Source: NVQY01 sp047639325 (lineage in GTDB: Bacteria; Pseudomonadota; Alphaproteobacteria; Rhodobacterales; Rhodobacteraceae). From it: a stretch of DNA of 7,131 nucleotides. The DNA lies in NCBI GenBank assembly GCA_047639325.1, contig JBLINN010000231.1, forward strand, positions 1 through 7,131, in the 5' to 3' direction. Below are positions 1 to 5,777 of the stretch, piece after piece. Both the position numbers and the translations under genes were made by a program. The notes beneath the pieces were generated by a model. The model searched no databases, had not been told where the DNA came from, and saw only the letters and a program-made list of their open reading frames with translations. The number at the start of each line of letters is the position of its first letter. The stretch's first letter is position 1.

Positions 1-38
1 CCGTGGGATGAATCGCGGGTTGCGGCCCGCAATGGGCG

Positions 39-61
39 GCGCAAAGCGCTAGCGTTTGCGC
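39..61 (-). repeat. Dyad overlapping the RHH stop codon
   Basis: Arms gcgcaaa (39-45) and tttgcgc (55-61) flank the self-complementary core cgctagcg (47-54), with base 46 left as a bulge. The gene's TAG stop (49-51) lies inside the core. There is no T-run after it on the minus strand, so it is not a standard intrinsic terminator. It may stabilise the mRNA 3' end or be a chance product of the arginine/lysine codons. A second short palindrome, ttgcgg-c-ccgcaa, follows at 20-32. Confidence 0.4.
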
Positions 62-441
62 ATCCGCACGATCTTTTCGGACGACGCGAGGGAACCTGCC
101 AATTTATGCTCTTGCACCAGAATAGCCTCTGCGGGCAGATCGCGGATGGCGATGGTTTTATCCTGCGGAATGAGGTCCTGAAGCTGCAACGCCAGATACC
201 GCAGGCAACAGACCCGCAGGAACGAGGCGAAATTGCCGATGTCGTGGCCTTCGTCCATCGATTCGTAATATAATCGCTGGAAAAGCTGCGGCACTGTCAG
301 GTCATCGCGGGCAGCGATGTCTTGCAGTGTGTCCCAAAACTGGGCCTCCTGCCGGACGGATGTCACCATGCCGTCCAGCCGGAAAGAGCGGGTTTGGTTA
401 TGCCAGAGGGCCGGATCGGCCCCGATAAACAATCTGCACAT
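49..441 (-). CDS. Ribbon-helix-helix domain protein, probable DNA-binding regulator
   Basis: A 130-residue protein that I recognise as the ribbon-helix-helix type (RHH_4-like) found widely in Rhodobacterales. The N-terminus begins MCRLFIGADP. A basic strand-forming stretch (RSFRLDGMVTSVR, about residues 18-30) is followed by helices around FWDTLQDIAA and the conserved GHDIGNFASFLRVC region. The C-terminus is basic (RMRKR). RHH proteins bind DNA as dimers through the N-terminal strand, but the targets are unknown here. The ATG at 441 is preferred because AGGAAG lies about 8 bases upstream. The frame stays open to an ATG at 534, but that start would run through a 21-base tandem repeat and overlap the isomerase gene by 32 bases. 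The gene lies last in the minus-strand series, 61 bases after the isomerase stop. A regulatory role for the purine genes is possible but not shown. Confidence 0.85.
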   Translation of the reverse strand: MCRLFIGADPALWHNQTRSFRLDGMVTSVRQEAQFWDTLQDIAARDDLTVPQLFQRLYYESMDEGHDIGNFASFLRVCCLRYLALQLQDLIPQDKTIAIRDLPAEAILVQEHKLAGSLASSEKIVRMRKR

Positions 442-458
442 CACCCACTTCCTTTTGT

Positions 459-511
459 GATCAGGCCAGCCTTTTTCGGGAACAGGCCAGCCTTTTTCGG
501 GATCAGGCCAG
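459..511. repeat. 21-base tandem repeat, two full copies plus a partial third
   Basis: Copies at 459-479 and 480-500 differ at one base (t461 versus a482). A third copy matches over its first 11 bases (501-511) before diverging. The partial copy covers the last two codons and the stop of the isomerase gene, so the array looks like a local tandem duplication of that gene's 3' end spreading into the intergenic gap. The 21-base period equals seven codons. On the minus strand each full unit carries an AAAAAGG tract. Confidence 0.9.
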
Positions 512-814
512 TCGTTCTTTGACGTCTGCCGCAAAGCTTTCGTAACTGCGCGACGCGGTCACGGCGACCTGCACATGTTGGCCCATTTTCTTCATGATTG
601 GCAAATCAAGCAGGATTTGGTCCAGCATTTCCATCGAATCGACTTTGAGTATCGCGATCACACGACGGGCACCGACCGCCTTCCAAAGATCGAAGACAAC
701 GCCTGCATCTTTGGCCCCAAGGGCGGCGCCAGCCTCTTCTGCCCAAATGGCAAACAGGTCATTTTGCGACATGTCTGCGGAATATTCGACTTTAAAATCC
801 AGGTGAAACAACAT
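503..814 (-). CDS. Muconolactone delta-isomerase family protein (small dimeric barrel)
   Basis: A 103-residue protein resembling the muconolactone isomerase family, which forms ferredoxin-like alpha/beta-barrel oligomers of about 90-100 residues. Supporting features are the start MLFHLDFKVEYSADM, which matches the family's MLFHV..DV..P.DM pattern, the central LWKAVGARR (compare WR.VG), the strand AILKVDSMEML, and LDLPIMKKM ahead of a final strand. The ATG at 814 has GGAGG 7 bases upstream; earlier in-frame ATGs have no such site. True catechol-pathway isomerases lie with catechol genes, and none are seen here. The substrate is therefore unknown, and a role in a side reaction of purine or glyoxylate metabolism would be a guess. 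A terminator-like hairpin lies between it and the VOC gene, so it may have its own promoter in 815-896. A related dimeric-barrel family (NIPSNAP or similar) is the main alternative. Confidence 0.7.
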   Translation of the reverse strand: MLFHLDFKVEYSADMSQNDLFAIWAEEAGAALGAKDAGVVFDLWKAVGARRVIAILKVDSMEMLDQILLDLPIMKKMGQHVQVAVTASRSYESFAADVKERLA

Positions 815-845
815 GCTATATCCTCCGCTTGTTGTTTTGCAGCCA

Positions 846-856
846 CCCCGACGGGG
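846..856. repeat. Short GC palindrome upstream of the isomerase gene
   Basis: cccc-gac-gggg forms a perfect 4-base-pair dyad 32-42 bases upstream of the isomerase start. It is short and may be chance in GC-rich DNA. It is noted because it lies in the only region that could hold that gene's own promoter. Confidence 0.25.
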
Positions 857-896
857 CAGCCAATGAATAGCGTTCAGACCGCCGTGCGGCGATTCC

Positions 897-917
897 AAAA
901 ACAGACTTAAGGTCTGT
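897..917 (-). terminator. Possible intrinsic terminator after the VOC gene
   Basis: Read on the minus strand, acagac (917-912) pairs perfectly with gtctgt (906-901) around a 5-base loop and is followed by TTTT (900-897). It begins 5 bases after the stop codon of the glyoxalase-like gene. The 6-bp stem is short and only moderately GC-rich, so termination may be partial. Confidence 0.45.
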
Positions 918-922
918 ATAGG

Positions 923-1318
923 TCACTGATAGCGCCCAGCGGCCTGCATCACCTCAATCTGGTAACCGTCGGGATCGGCGATAAAGAAGAACTTGGCCAG
1001 CAAACTGCCGTCTGGTTTGAATTCCACGATGTCGCGCGGCGCAAGGCCCGCTGTCGTCACGGTGGCATGCACGGCCTCAAGATCATCAACCGCCACGGCC
1101 AGATGGCCATAACCGTCGCCCAGATCATAAGGTTCCGTGCGGCCCTTGTTGACCGTCAGCTCCAGCTCGAACGTGGACCCGGCACCAACCAGATAGATTA
1201 GCGTAAAGCTGTCATAATCGAAGCGGTCCTTGATCGTCATGCCAAAGGCCGCGTTGTAAAACGCGACTGCGCGCGCTTCATCCAGTACCCGGATCATCGA
1301 ATGTATTGGCTTGGCCAT
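923..1318 (-). CDS. gloA: Glyoxalase I-like VOC enzyme (lactoylglutathione lyase)
   Basis: A 131-residue single-module vicinal-oxygen-chelate protein. Two beta-alpha-beta-beta-beta halves are visible: residues about 5-57 (IHSMIRVLDEARAVAFY, FELELTVN) and about 70-125 (YGHLAVAVDD, ADPDGYQIEVM). The four metal ligands of bacterial glyoxalase I are all in place as H6, E53, H72 and E122, close to E. coli GloA H5/E56/H74/E122. Glyoxalase I isomerises the methylglyoxal-glutathione hemithioacetal to S-lactoylglutathione in the cytosol. The length and the DPDGY..E motif fit GloA, but other VOC lyases share this pattern, so the substrate is inferred. The ATG at 1318 has GGGAGG 6 bases upstream. The gene lies 125 bases after uraH on the same strand. 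Whether it serves aldehyde detoxification or something linked to the glyoxylate-yielding purine pathway cannot be told from sequence. Confidence 0.8.
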   Translation of the reverse strand: MAKPIHSMIRVLDEARAVAFYNAAFGMTIKDRFDYDSFTLIYLVGAGSTFELELTVNKGRTEPYDLGDGYGHLAVAVDDLEAVHATVTTAGLAPRDIVEFKPDGSLLAKFFFIADPDGYQIEVMQAAGRYQ

Positions 1319-1332
1319 TGCGTCCTCCCTCT

Positions 1333-1388
1333 TGATCGTAGCCTGACACAGTTCCGCAGCGGGGGGTATTAGTCGGCTAATACGATCA
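1333..1388. promoter_or_regulatory. Nested inverted repeats upstream of the VOC gene
   Basis: An inner perfect 7-bp dyad, gtattag (1366-1372)-tcgg-ctaatac (1377-1383), lies about 50 bases upstream of the VOC start. An outer 8-bp pair, tgatcgta (1333-1340) and tacgatca (1381-1388), shares the bases tac with the inner one, so the two structures are mutually exclusive in RNA. There is no T-run on the minus strand, so operator sites or a leader-RNA switch are more likely than a terminator. The function is unproven. Confidence 0.4.
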
Positions 1389-1428
1389 CATTTGGCGCAG
1401 GGATGACCGGGCGCATCATCGCCGGGGA

Positions 1429-1453
1429 CGGCAGCTGGTACCCTCAGCTGCCG
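1429..1453 (-). repeat. 9-bp stem-loop overlapping the uraH stop codon
   Basis: cggcagctg (1429-1437) is perfectly complementary to cagctgccg (1445-1453) across a 7-base loop. The uraH TGA stop (1446-1444) lies at the stem-loop junction. The stem is GC-rich and would be stable in the minus-strand mRNA, but no T-run follows. It could slow 3' exonucleases or attenuate read-through into the VOC gene. Confidence 0.5.
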
Positions 1454-1797
1454 CGATAGGTTGAATAGCCAAATGGCGATAGCAACAGTGGCACATGGTA
1501 ATGAGTGGCCTGTGACATGCCAAACCGGATCGGGATGATATTCAGAAACCGCGGATTTTCGGGGGGCGTGTCGCAGGCATCCAGATAGGCCCCGGCGTGA
1601 AACACCAGCTCATATTCGCCATTGGCAAAATCCTCGGCGGGCAGAATTTGCGTATCCGTGCGCCCGTCCGCGTTGGTTTCCAACGTGCGCAAATGGGTGC
1701 GCGTTTCCCCCTCGACCCGATAAAGCTCGATCCGTAAGCCTTCGGCGGGGCAGCCGCGGGCGGTGTCCAGAACGTGGGTGGTCAGATAGCCGGTCAT
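1444..1797 (-). CDS. uraH: 5-hydroxyisourate hydrolase (transthyretin-like)
   Basis: A 117-residue enzyme that hydrolyses 5-hydroxyisourate, the unstable product of urate oxidation, to OHCU. The family signatures are present at both ends: GYLTTHVLDTARGCPA at residues 3-18 and HYHVPLLLSPFGYSTYRGS at 99-117, ending in the diagnostic C-terminal YRGS tetrapeptide that separates this enzyme from true transthyretin. Candidate catalytic residues are H8, R46 and a histidine of the HYH motif (H99 or H101). There is no signal peptide, so it should be cytosolic. The ATG at 1797 has AGGAGG 7 bases upstream; a longer frame to 1851 lacks such a site and does not match the family N-terminus. It is divergent from the puuE-uraD gene and supplies the substrate of that protein's UraD half, which strongly supports the assignment. 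Confidence 0.97.
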   Translation of the reverse strand: MTGYLTTHVLDTARGCPAEGLRIELYRVEGETRTHLRTLETNADGRTDTQILPAEDFANGEYELVFHAGAYLDACDTPPENPRFLNIIPIRFGMSQATHYHVPLLLSPFGYSTYRGS

Positions 1798-1938
1798 GGC
1801 GGTGCCTCCTGTTTGTGCAATTGGTGTGCCGCAGCGCGCAGATATTGGCAAACACTGGCTGTTTGACAGTGTATTTGCTATTTTTTGAAAGTTCCCATCA
1901 TTATTCTGAATTACAACGAAGAAAACTCAAGGGACTCC
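1798..1938. promoter_or_regulatory. Divergent control region between uraH and puuE-uraD, with dyad
   Basis: This 141-base gap must hold promoters for both halves of the purine locus. Its clearest feature is a 6-bp inverted repeat, ACACTG (1852-1857) and CAGTGT (1867-1872), with a 9-base spacer, flanked by further complementary ends gcaaa (1848-1852) and tttgc (1874-1878) that are offset by 2 bases. A TTGACA-like -35 box for the plus strand (1863-1868) lies within the dyad, but I find no good -10 at 16-18 bases. Binding of a purine-responsive repressor is the natural inference but is not proven. Confidence 0.45.
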
Positions 1939-3351
1939 ATGAACAGATATCCGCGCGACATGATCGGCCATGGCGCCACCCCGCCTGATGCCGCCTGGCC
2001 CAACGGTGCCAAAATCGCGGTGCAGATCGTGATGAATTACGAAGAGGGCGGCGAAAATTGCCTGTTGCATGGCGATACCGCGTCCGAGGCGTTTCTGTCC
2101 GAAATCGTCGGCGGTGCCCCTTGGCCGGGCCAACGCCACTGGAACATGGAATCAATCTATGAATACGGGTCGCGCGCCGGGTTCTGGCGGTTACACCGGC
2201 TGTTGAAAGACACGCCCATCACCGTTTACGGCGTGGCCACCGCGCTGGCGCGCTCGCCCGATCAGGTCGCCGCGATGGTCGATGCCGATTGGGAAATCGC
2301 CAGCCACGGGTTGAAATGGATCGACTACAAGGACCATTCCGAAGCCGACGAGCGCGCCGATATGGTCGAGGCGATTCGCCTGCATACCGAAGTGGTCGGT
2401 GAACGCCCACGTGGCTGGTACACCGGGCGCTGTTCGGTCAACACTGTGCGGTTGGCTGCCGAGACCGGTGGGTTTGACTATATCGCCGATATCTATTCTG
2501 ACGATCTGCCCTATTGGTCGCGTTATGGCGATCATGATCAGCTGCTGGTGCCTTACACGCTGGATTGCAACGACATGCGCTTTGCCACGCCGCAGGGGTT
2601 CAACTCGGGCGATCAGTTCTTTACCTATCTCAAAGACAGCTTTGACGCGCTGTATGAAGAAGGTGCCGAGGGCCAGCCAAAGATGCTGTCGATCGGTCTG
2701 CATTGTCGTCTGATTGGCCGCCCTGGCCGGATCATGGCGTTAAAGCGATTTCTGGACTACGCGCAGGGGCATTCAGACGTCTGGTTTGCCACCCGCCTGC
2801 AAATCGCCGAGCACTGGGCGAAAAACCATCCAGCCCAGACCTACGCGCGCCCATCACAGATGCCACGCGACCAGTTTGTCGCCACCTATGGCAGCGTCTT
2901 TGAACATTCCCCGTGGATCGCGGACCGAGCGTTTGATCTGGAACTTGGCCCGGCGCATGACACGCCGGGGGGATTGCACAATGCGCTGGCGCGGATGTTC
3001 CGATCTGCCAGCAATGACGAACGGCTGGGCGTACTGCGGGCGCATCCGGATCTGGCGGGCAAGCTGGCGCAGGCCAACCGGTTAACGGCAGAGAGCACGT
3101 CTGAACAGGCAGGCGCTGGGTTGGATTCGCTTACGGATGCAGAACGCGAGATGTTCACCCGGCTAAATGGCGACTACACCGCCAAACACGGCTTTCCCTT
3201 TATCATTGCGGTGCGTGACAACACCAAAGCGTCGATCCAGGCGGCGTTTGAGCGTCGCCTGAACAACGACACCACCACCGAAACAGCCGAAGCCTGCAAA
3301 CAGGTCGAACGCATCGCCGAACTGCGCCTGCGCGATATGTTGCCGGGATGA
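1939..3351 (+). CDS. puuE: Bifunctional allantoinase (PuuE) - OHCU decarboxylase (UraD)
   Basis: A 470-residue cytosolic fusion. Residues 1 to about 300 are a polysaccharide-deacetylase-fold (NodB-like) allantoinase of the PuuE type, which hydrolyses allantoin to allantoate without the metal centre of classical allantoinase. Landmarks are MNYEEGGE near 33-39, SHGLKW with H123, the GWYTGR turn, IYSDDLPYW, and HCRLIGRPGR with H255. Residues about 308-470 are UraD, which decarboxylates OHCU to S-allantoin. They carry HSPWIA (H323), the HPDLAGK motif (H369), TSEQAGAGL (E389) and FPF (419-421). H369 and E389 keep the 20-residue spacing of the zebrafish catalytic H67/E87, so this half looks active. 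The ATG at 1939 has AAGGGA just upstream (4-base gap); a TTG at 1885 extends the frame without family support. The gene overlaps allA by 4 bases (ATGA), suggesting translational coupling. Confidence 0.95.
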   Translation: MNRYPRDMIGHGATPPDAAWPNGAKIAVQIVMNYEEGGENCLLHGDTASEAFLSEIVGGAPWPGQRHWNMESIYEYGSRAGFWRLHRLLKDTPITVYGVATALARSPDQVAAMVDADWEIASHGLKWIDYKDHSEADERADMVEAIRLHTEVVGERPRGWYTGRCSVNTVRLAAETGGFDYIADIYSDDLPYWSRYGDHDQLLVPYTLDCNDMRFATPQGFNSGDQFFTYLKDSFDALYEEGAEGQPKMLSIGLHCRLIGRPGRIMALKRFLDYAQGHSDVWFATRLQIAEHWAKNHPAQTYARPSQMPRDQFVATYGSVFEHSPWIADRAFDLELGPAHDTPGGLHNALARMFRSASNDERLGVLRAHPDLAGKLAQANRLTAESTSEQAGAGLDSLTDAEREMFTRLNGDYTAKHGFPFIIAVRDNTKASIQAAFERRLNNDTTTETAEACKQVERIAELRLRDMLPG

Positions 3352-3854
3352 GCCATATTCTGAAACCCGAACCGCTGACAGCGGCGGCTTTTGCCCCCTA
3401 TGGCGATGTGATCGAGGTCTCGGGCGCGCCCGACAAGCTGATCAATCAGGGGCTTTGCGGGCGGCATCACGACTTGGCGACGCTGGATTTCAGCGATGGT
3501 CGCGCCGGGATCAGCCTGTTTGACGCCAAGGCGCGCGCCTTCCCCTATGTGGTGGATATGGTCGAGCGTCACCCGGCGGGCAGTCAGGCGTTTATCCCGG
3601 TCAGTCAGGTGCCGTTTCTGGTGATTGTCGCCACGGATAACGGCGGCACACCGGTTGACCTGCGCGCCTTTGTCACCGCGCCGGGCCAGTCGATCAACCT
3701 GCATCGCGGCGTCTGGCACGGGGTGCTGGCGCCGATCAATGCCCCCGGTCAATACATGGTCGTTGACCGTATTGGCGCAGGCGACAATCTGCAGGAATTT
3801 TGGCTTGAAACACATTATGTGGTAGAAACGCCCAACCCGGACGCCAACACTTAG
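3348..3854 (+). CDS. allA: Ureidoglycolate lyase
   Basis: A 168-residue cupin-fold enzyme that splits S-ureidoglycolate into glyoxylate and urea; E. coli AllA is about 160 residues. Family motifs are FAPYGDVIE near the N-terminus (residues 15-23), INQG, VERHPAGSQAFIP in the middle, and SINLHRGVWHGVLAPI near 117-132, where the histidines lie in the expected active-site region. The ATG is embedded in the stop of puuE-uraD (ATGA), so translation is probably coupled and no separate ribosome site is needed. Its substrate would come from allantoate by allantoicase or an equivalent, which is not in this window. The urea presumably feeds urease and the glyoxylate central metabolism. Confidence 0.95.
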   Translation: MSHILKPEPLTAAAFAPYGDVIEVSGAPDKLINQGLCGRHHDLATLDFSDGRAGISLFDAKARAFPYVVDMVERHPAGSQAFIPVSQVPFLVIVATDNGGTPVDLRAFVTAPGQSINLHRGVWHGVLAPINAPGQYMVVDRIGAGDNLQEFWLETHYVVETPNPDANT

Positions 3855-3897
3855 AAACAGCGCCGGTTTCAGACAACTACAACAAGGGACAGTAAAA

Positions 3898-5331
3898 ATG
3901 GCTGACACTTCGATCGGGACACCGCAACAACTGCGCGACCCCAACTATACCCCCGCTTTGCACAAGGCGATTCCGCTGGGCATTCAGCACGTGCTGGCGA
4001 TGTTTGTGTCCAACGTCACACCGGCGATCATCGTCGCCGGGGCTGCCGGGTTTGGCTTTGGCTCCAACTCGCCTGATTTCCCGGAATTGCTGTACCTGAT
4101 CCAGATGTCGATGCTGTTTGCCGGGATCGCCACCTTGCTGCAAACCATCACCATCGGCCCGGTGGGCGCCGCGCTGCCCATCGTGCAAGGCACAAGCTTT
4201 GCCTTTTTGCCGATCATGATTCCGCTGGTGGCGGGTAAGGGCGTGGACGGGCTTGCCGCGCTGTTTGGCGGGGTGATTATAGGCGGCATTTTCCACGCCT
4301 TTCTGGGGACGTTCATCGGCAAAATCCGCTTTGCCCTGCCGCCATTGGTCACCGGCCTTGTCGTGACGATGATCGGCCTGGCGCTGGTCAAGGTCGGCAT
4401 CCAATACGCCGCCGGGGGCGTGCCTGCCAAGATGTCGGGGGCGGCTGAATACGGATCTTTGTTGAACTGGTCCGCCGCGCTGGTGGTGATCATCGTCACG
4501 CTGGGGCTGAAATTCTTTACCAAGGGCATGCTGTCGATATCTGCTGTGCTGATCGGCCTTGCAGTGGGCTATCTCTATGCGCTGGGCGTTGGCATGATCA
4601 CCTTTGAGACCATCGGCACCAGCTGGTCGCGCGCGTCGTCCTTTGCGCTGCCAGTGCCGTTCAAATACGGATTCGAATTCTCGGCGGCGGCGGTCATCGG
4701 CTTTTGCCTGATGGCCTTTGTGTCGGCGATTGAAACCGTCGGCGATGTGTCCGGTATCACCAAAGGCGGCGCTGGGCGCGAGGCGACGGATAAGGAAATC
4801 TCCGGCGCCACCTATGCTGACGGCTTGGGCACCGCCTTTGCCGGCCTGTTCGGCGGCTTCCCCAACACCTCGTTCAGCCAGAACGTCGGCCTGATCGCCA
4901 TGACCGGCGTGATGAGCCGCCATGTTGTGACCATCGGCGCGATCTTCCTGATCATCTGCGGGCTGATCCCCAAAGTTGGCGCCATCATCCGCACCATCCC
5001 GATTGAGGTACTGGGCGGCGGCGTGATCGTGATGTTCGGCATGGTTGTCGCGGCGGGTATCTCGATGCTGTCCGACGTGGCATGGAACCGGCGCAACATG
5101 GTGATCTTCGCGATTGCTTTGTCAATTGGCCTCGGCCTGCAACTGGAACCTGACGCGGTGAAATACCTGCCCGACACGTTGCGCATTCTGATGACCAGCG
5201 GCCTGCTACCCGCCGCCCTGATCGCCATCGTGCTGAACCTGATCCTGCCGGCGGAACTGTCGGACGAATCCGTCGATGAAGTGTCGGGCGGCCATGCCGG
5301 TCACGGTTCGGGTTCGCTGTCGGGGGACTAA
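3898..5331 (+). CDS. NCS2 family purine permease (uracil-xanthine permease)
   Basis: A 477-residue inner-membrane proton symporter of the nucleobase-ascorbate transporter (NCS2) family. It is highly hydrophobic, with about 12-14 membrane segments from residue 24 to 460 and a short polar His/Gly/Ser tail (SGGHAGHGSG). The NAT signature is present as QNVGLIAMTG (328-337). Other substrate-site positions match the E. coli xanthine transporter XanQ: H31 in the first segment (GIQHVLAMF), E279 in AIETVGD, D308 in YADGLG, and Q328/N329. These favour an oxidised purine (xanthine or urate) over uracil, and the operon context agrees, but substrate cannot be fixed from sequence. The ATG at 3898 has AAGGGACA about 8 bases upstream. 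It lies 43 bases after allA with no terminator visible between them, so it is probably the last gene of the operon. Confidence 0.95.
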   Translation: MADTSIGTPQQLRDPNYTPALHKAIPLGIQHVLAMFVSNVTPAIIVAGAAGFGFGSNSPDFPELLYLIQMSMLFAGIATLLQTITIGPVGAALPIVQGTSFAFLPIMIPLVAGKGVDGLAALFGGVIIGGIFHAFLGTFIGKIRFALPPLVTGLVVTMIGLALVKVGIQYAAGGVPAKMSGAAEYGSLLNWSAALVVIIVTLGLKFFTKGMLSISAVLIGLAVGYLYALGVGMITFETIGTSWSRASSFALPVPFKYGFEFSAAAVIGFCLMAFVSAIETVGDVSGITKGGAGREATDKEISGATYADGLGTAFAGLFGGFPNTSFSQNVGLIAMTGVMSRHVVTIGAIFLIICGLIPKVGAIIRTIPIEVLGGGVIVMFGMVVAAGISMLSDVAWNRRNMVIFAIALSIGLGLQLEPDAVKYLPDTLRILMTSGLLPAALIAIVLNLILPAELSDESVDEVSGGHAGHGSGSLSGD

Positions 5332-5344
5332 AGGCCCAAGTTTC

Positions 5345-5387
5345 CGTTGCCCGGGGCGCGTTAGCGTTCTGGGCAGCGTAGGGTTTT
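5345..5387 (+). terminator. Weak candidate terminator after the permease
   Basis: cgttgccc (5345-5352) can pair with gggcagcg (5371-5378), including one G-U pair, around an 18-base GC-rich loop. TTTT follows at 5384-5387 after a 5-base gap. The long loop and the displaced, short T-run make it a poor intrinsic terminator. It is listed because it lies 14 bases after the operon's last stop codon, where one is expected. Confidence 0.3.
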
Positions 5388-5763
5388 AGTTGCTCCTGAG
5401 GCCCCCGCGAACCTTGGGCAAAGGCTGATTACCGGCAATCTTTCGAAGCTCGGCAGTGAGCCCTTCCACGACATTCTGGACGCCCGCAGCATTTCGTCAC
5501 TTATGGCGGATACCGGCCCTTCGCTGCAGTGCGCATCAAGGACTACACTGCGGGACAGAGTGTACTTTGACCGCAGAAAAGCTAATGTCGGCTTTTACAA
5601 GCTGAGCGCAAACTCTTGCAGTCAAAATTGGGCGTGGATTTGCGGCGCTACGGGAAATGCCATTTCAAGAGCAATGTGCCCTTAGAAGCGCAGGCCTTAA
5701 GACCCTCAGTAAGTTGAGGTCGATGGTTCTACCTTGAGCTGCCCTTGAATTTTGCCATTTTTC

Positions 5764-5777
5764 TTGATACATATCGA
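5764..5777 (+). promoter_or_regulatory. FNR/Dnr-like binding site upstream of the stress-protein gene
   Basis: TTGAT-acat-ATCGA matches the FNR/Anr/Dnr consensus TTGAT-N4-ATCAA at 9 of 10 defined bases. Its centre is about 180 bases upstream of the USP start, so with activation from -41.5 the transcript would carry a leader of roughly 140 bases. A weak TTGAAT (5745-5750) with TACATA (5768-5773) would instead place the box over a -10 and imply repression. Anaerobic control of USP genes by FNR-type regulators is well known in proteobacteria; its use here is inference. Confidence 0.4.

Noticed and set aside
322..910. Plus-strand frames across the RHH and isomerase genes
   Set aside because: They are antisense to genes with good family matches and ribosome sites.
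1885..1938. A TTG start adding 18 residues to PuuE-UraD
   Set aside because: The family N-terminus begins near MNRYPRDMIGHG at 1939, which has its own ribosome site; the extension would occupy promoter DNA.
2191..2703. A 170-codon minus-strand frame inside puuE-uraD
   Set aside because: It is an antisense shadow of the allantoinase domain, without homology or a plausible start context.
3174..3944. A 256-codon minus-strand frame across allA
   Set aside because: It is antisense to three well-supported plus-strand genes and has no recognisable domain; it is a codon-bias shadow.
3877..4923. A 348-codon open frame on the minus strand opposite the permease
   Set aside because: Its composition (His, Arg, Gln, Gly-rich) is that of the antisense of a GC-rich membrane-protein gene. 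It has no family features, and the plus-strand permease carries clear motifs.
5503..5685. A 60-codon plus-strand frame
   Set aside because: There is no convincing ribosome site, no domain, and its Cys/Trp/Arg-rich composition is typical of non-coding DNA; at most a remnant.
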